Shown in pieces: positions 24,401-25,837 of a stretch of 25,837 bases of DNA; position 1 is the stretch's first letter, and each line of letters begins with the position of its first letter. The stretch comes from Myxococcales bacterium (GTDB lineage Bacteria; Myxococcota; Polyangia; Fen-1088), in the NCBI GenBank assembly GCA_003159055.1, contig PMLH01000584.1, forward strand, positions 252-26,088. Reading direction: 5' to 3'. The translations under genes and the position numbers were made by a program. The notes under the pieces were generated by a model. That model ran no database searches. It was not told the origin of the DNA and saw only the letters and a program-made list of their open reading frames with translations.

Positions 24401-25727
24401 GGGGCGCGGCGTCCCGTTCCTCCAGCGCGCCGGGCAGGCTTGTCTCGAGGCCTGGGAAATCCAGCCGTGGGCAAAGGAGCCCAAAGAGCAACTCCAGGCA
24501 ACGCTTGCTCTGTGTCTGCGCCTGGGTAGGATCTTCCCGAGCGAAGAGATCGAGACAACGTCGCAATCTCTGAACAGGGTCATGCAGTTCATGCCCGCGA
24601 GCTTTGCGGTCAAACCCGCGGTGCCGGGAACCTGGCGCTTGGTCACCGGGGAAGACACCGGCCATCTGACCGCACTGCTCGGTCGACCCGCTGGCTCCGT
24701 GAACAAAGTGAGGGCACTACCGCTCTCGTTCTACGGTGGGCTTTCGCTGATAGAGGTCGAGTTCACGTCCGAACGCGGACCCATGGTGGCCGCTTTCGTT
24801 CGGCTTGCCACGGAATGGATGCCGCTCGACGGTAGCTCGCCGAACATCCACCATCTGAATGAAGCCGTCCCGCTCCGGATCGACACGGCGGATCTTGCGG
24901 CCGCGTACCTGCGGTTCTTCGTGAATTACATCCAAGGCGACCAGGGGCGCTTCGAGATCGTCGAGCACGTCGACCAGTTGACGTGGGAACCGGGCACCCC
25001 GGCAGCGCCACGCGCCGAGATTGCGGCACGCATCAGCCCCGTCGTCCTCTACCCCGGGCCGGAAGGCGCCTGGACCGCGACCGCTACGGTCCGCTACGGC
25101 GATGCACTTTTCTGGGCGGCATTCAGCATTCCGTCCAATGGCGCGATCGTCATGTCCAGCGACGACAGCCAGCTCGGGTTCGATCTACCGATTGCGGTGG
25201 AGTACTTCGCGAACGGGGCGAGATCGAGAATCCCGGGCGATGCCGTTCGCGCCGAGGCTCTGGTCGCTGCGGCCCTGCACCGGTGGACCGATGCGGCGCG
25301 CCTGTGGGGCGAGTGGGTGGAGCATCGCCGTCGAGCCGTGGACGACGGCTACGCGGCGATGGGGGCTGACGAGCTTAGAGGTGCGTACCTCCACTTGACT
25401 GTCTACCGCTGTGCCAGCGGAGATTTCTCGGGCGCCCTGGAGAGCGCCGATCAGGGCATCGCTGCGTTGAACGACCAAAAGCTGGATTCCGATCGCCTAG
25501 TCGTCGGGAAGGTCGTGTCGCTGGCCTGCCTTGACCGTCGCCGGGAAGCCGAAGAAATCCTCCGTGACCACGTGAAGACCGCGAAGGATCCGCGGAGTCG
25601 TCACCGCGAAATCGCGAACGCGGTGGAGCAACTTCGAGAGCTGGGGATCGCGCAGGAGGCGCTCACCTGGCTCCATCAGCTCCTGCTCGCGCAAACGCAG
25701 GATCCCATACTATCTTCGTCCACCTGA
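21462..25727 (+). CDS. Giant nSTAND-type NTPase with TPR-like repeats (candidate defence sensor)
   Basis: The protein has 1421 residues. The N-terminus has the nSTAND1 signature: PWPGLRQFAEAEHQFFHGR, Walker A GESGVGKSSL (Lys58) and Walker B VFVFDQFEEAF (Asp145). It continues with VVVVLREDFFPQLD, a sensor-like RYRLAGMTPGQALDAILEPG, and a winged-helix-like segment ending WVELSHDLLTGPARRSR (about 400). Residues 430-1080 and 1250-1420 are helical, Ala/Leu-rich TPR-like repeats (FAKATRHLTTTEPRV..., FARAREHFLLAID, EVLSGLLEELADER). Between them, about 1086-1240, is a strand-rich segment of unknown type (LPLSFYGGLSLIEVEF, EWMPLDGSSPNIHHLNEAVPLR, ADLAAAYLRFFVNYIQG, ALFWAAFSIPSNGAIVM). STAND proteins oligomerise on ligand recognition by the C-terminal repeats. 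Here it likely triggers the TIR protein encoded just upstream. The catalytic motifs are intact. Confidence 0.85.
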   Translation: MIGSDPTLSRERPWPGLRQFAEAEHQFFHGRSREIEELAAFVQRAPACLVYGESGVGKSSLIQAGLFPVLRRLDYLPIHLSIKYDSREASPSDQIRTALAAAMTSSRVTAPALDAAETLWEYFHRRDVTFWGWGNRVVRPVFVFDQFEEAFTHGQETPAAARRVRELEDELESMIEQTVPASVRRRFEDSPETTRAFDFDRQPLKVVVVLREDFFPQLDASRAWLPSLLGNRYRLAGMTPGQALDAILEPGVHLVTPQVAGEIVDFVTTSERERRHPTEGAGAEPKDAEGPGGAVVEPALLSLVCQQLNERRLGLPGPPQTISSELVRNVGTDILDNYYEEAFAGLVPDVRLWVEKALLTPSGYRDRAVIERATLSGVAEAALHELVKRRLLHSEKRRGDTWVELSHDLLTGPARRSRARSEQLAVTEERRRIEDQVIRSLRAELVNPSADPSAAAEAALARLPSLASSSVLCSQLAAEICVEAGDFAKATRHLTTTEPRVTDAALRAHRSYLHGSITFETGSFARAREHFLLAIDLAQGQAELDEEAWRADVLSRLRLAHLSRRQLDPSAARDWTDTVPARLDAPSAVVARDEVELRRLETLLERTAIHHSVGAWKSVSDTLDEVSGELRAQLDANRVNCRWAIAEATMEFYRGDLAWKQQQLADACSRYEKSRAQAAAHFAKARGLAPAVLLVRSCERLVSVTSNGIREKENNSGKAGQSSTGSPFTGKAINWAGEALPRREQATQAAALIALLDAGEAWSSTLRLCLAFLDSALASLAEEEKHEDEHRLRRELAITRLKSLTAREPDVAGFRCELAEALADRALCETSPNEKLVQLALAVAELEHLPASVMTSPSVLRVRSYVRRFEASEYRRLGQADLAVRGLEDAISVTRALVQASADLFNLEVLSGLLEELADERDVRSGNLELAAEQFQAAIKALDTGLNGGSLRVSDRRRLLVSKARLERRCAELWAASVTPGRGVPFLQRAGQACLEAWEIQPWAKEPKEQLQATLALCLRLGRIFPSEEIETTSQSLNRVMQFMPASFAVKPAVPGTWRLVTGEDTGHLTALLGRPAGSVNKVRALPLSFYGGLSLIEVEFTSERGPMVAAFVRLATEWMPLDGSSPNIHHLNEAVPLRIDTADLAAAYLRFFVNYIQGDQGRFEIVEHVDQLTWEPGTPAAPRAEIAARISPVVLYPGPEGAWTATATVRYGDALFWAAFSIPSNGAIVMSSDDSQLGFDLPIAVEYFANGARSRIPGDAVRAEALVAAALHRWTDAARLWGEWVEHRRRAVDDGYAAMGADELRGAYLHLTVYRCASGDFSGALESADQGIAALNDQKLDSDRLVVGKVVSLACLDRRREAEEILRDHVKTAKDPRSRHREIANAVEQLRELGIAQEALTWLHQLLLAQTQDPILSSST

Positions 25728-25743
25728 ATTGACCCTGTTCGCG

Positions 25744-25837
25744 CTACCGGGGAGTCGCGTCGGGCAGGCCGCCGTCGACGGGGATGGTGGCGCCTGTGGT
25801 AGGCGTCTGGTGCGTGAGGAAGAAAAGCACGGCGCGC
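25744..25837 (-). CDS. Short-chain dehydrogenase/reductase, C-terminal end (partial)
   Basis: The reverse strand reads AVLFFLTHQTPTTGATIPVDGG and ends at TAG (complement of 25744-25746). The TGATIPVDGG end is the standard C-terminus of classical SDR oxidoreductases. Only the last 30 or so residues are in the window, so cofactor and substrate cannot be inferred. It converges on the STAND gene with a 16-bp gap, marking the right border of the defence-like operon. Confidence 0.75.
   Translation of the reverse strand, partial: RAVLFFLTHQTPTTGATIPVDGGLPDATPR

Overview
The window is high-GC, densely coded bacterial DNA. Several features point to a predatory or soil Myxococcota (Polyangia/Sorangium-like): secreted hydrolases anchored as lipoproteins through long Gly/Ser/Thr-rich linkers, an ECF sigma factor followed by an anti-sigma/TPR protein, an AgmX/PglI-type C-terminal domain, SpoIIE/STAS partner switching, and a very large STAND ATPase. 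No rRNA, tRNA, CRISPR array or intact insertion sequence was seen. The taxonomic call is inference from gene style.

Left part (1-6135). Two divergent lipoprotein glycosidases, a truncated GH30 (minus) and a GH16 laminarinase-like enzyme (plus), flank a 336-bp gap. They are followed by a polytopic GT-C-like membrane protein (minus), a membrane-anchored alpha/beta hydrolase (plus) and an unrecognised Cys-containing protein whose 5' end may be frameshifted.

Partner-switching block (6215-11369). A translationally coupled HATPase/STAS pair runs leftward. Divergent to it lies a row of SpoIIE-type phosphatase with a periplasmic sensor, Cys-rich lipoprotein, beta-barrel porin-like protein and PstS-like small periplasmic protein. 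The arrangement suggests an envelope sensor feeding a phosphorylation switch. Just after it is a C-terminal scrap of a MutS-family gene, then a small two-TM protein.

Sigma/envelope block (12260-18223). It holds a predicted periplasmic/outer-membrane protein, an ECF sigma factor interrupted by an in-frame amber codon exactly between region 2 and region 4, its overlapping anti-sigma/TPR protein, a GH54 arabinofuranosidase-like lipoprotein that seems to lack the family nucleophile, a decayed transposase fragment, and an AgmX-like Pro/Gln-rich membrane protein.

Right part (18458-25727). The most interesting content is a tightly coupled three-gene operon with ATGA overlaps at both junctions: SLOG-like Rossmann domain plus four-TM SLATT-like module; degenerate SIR2-like domain fused to TIR; and a 1421-residue nSTAND NTPase with TPR-like repeats and an embedded unknown domain. 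I interpret it as a candidate anti-phage/conflict system in which the STAND protein senses, the TIR makes or consumes a nucleotide, and the SLOG-membrane protein executes: a rewired Thoeris-like logic. The window ends in the C-terminus of a convergent short-chain dehydrogenase.
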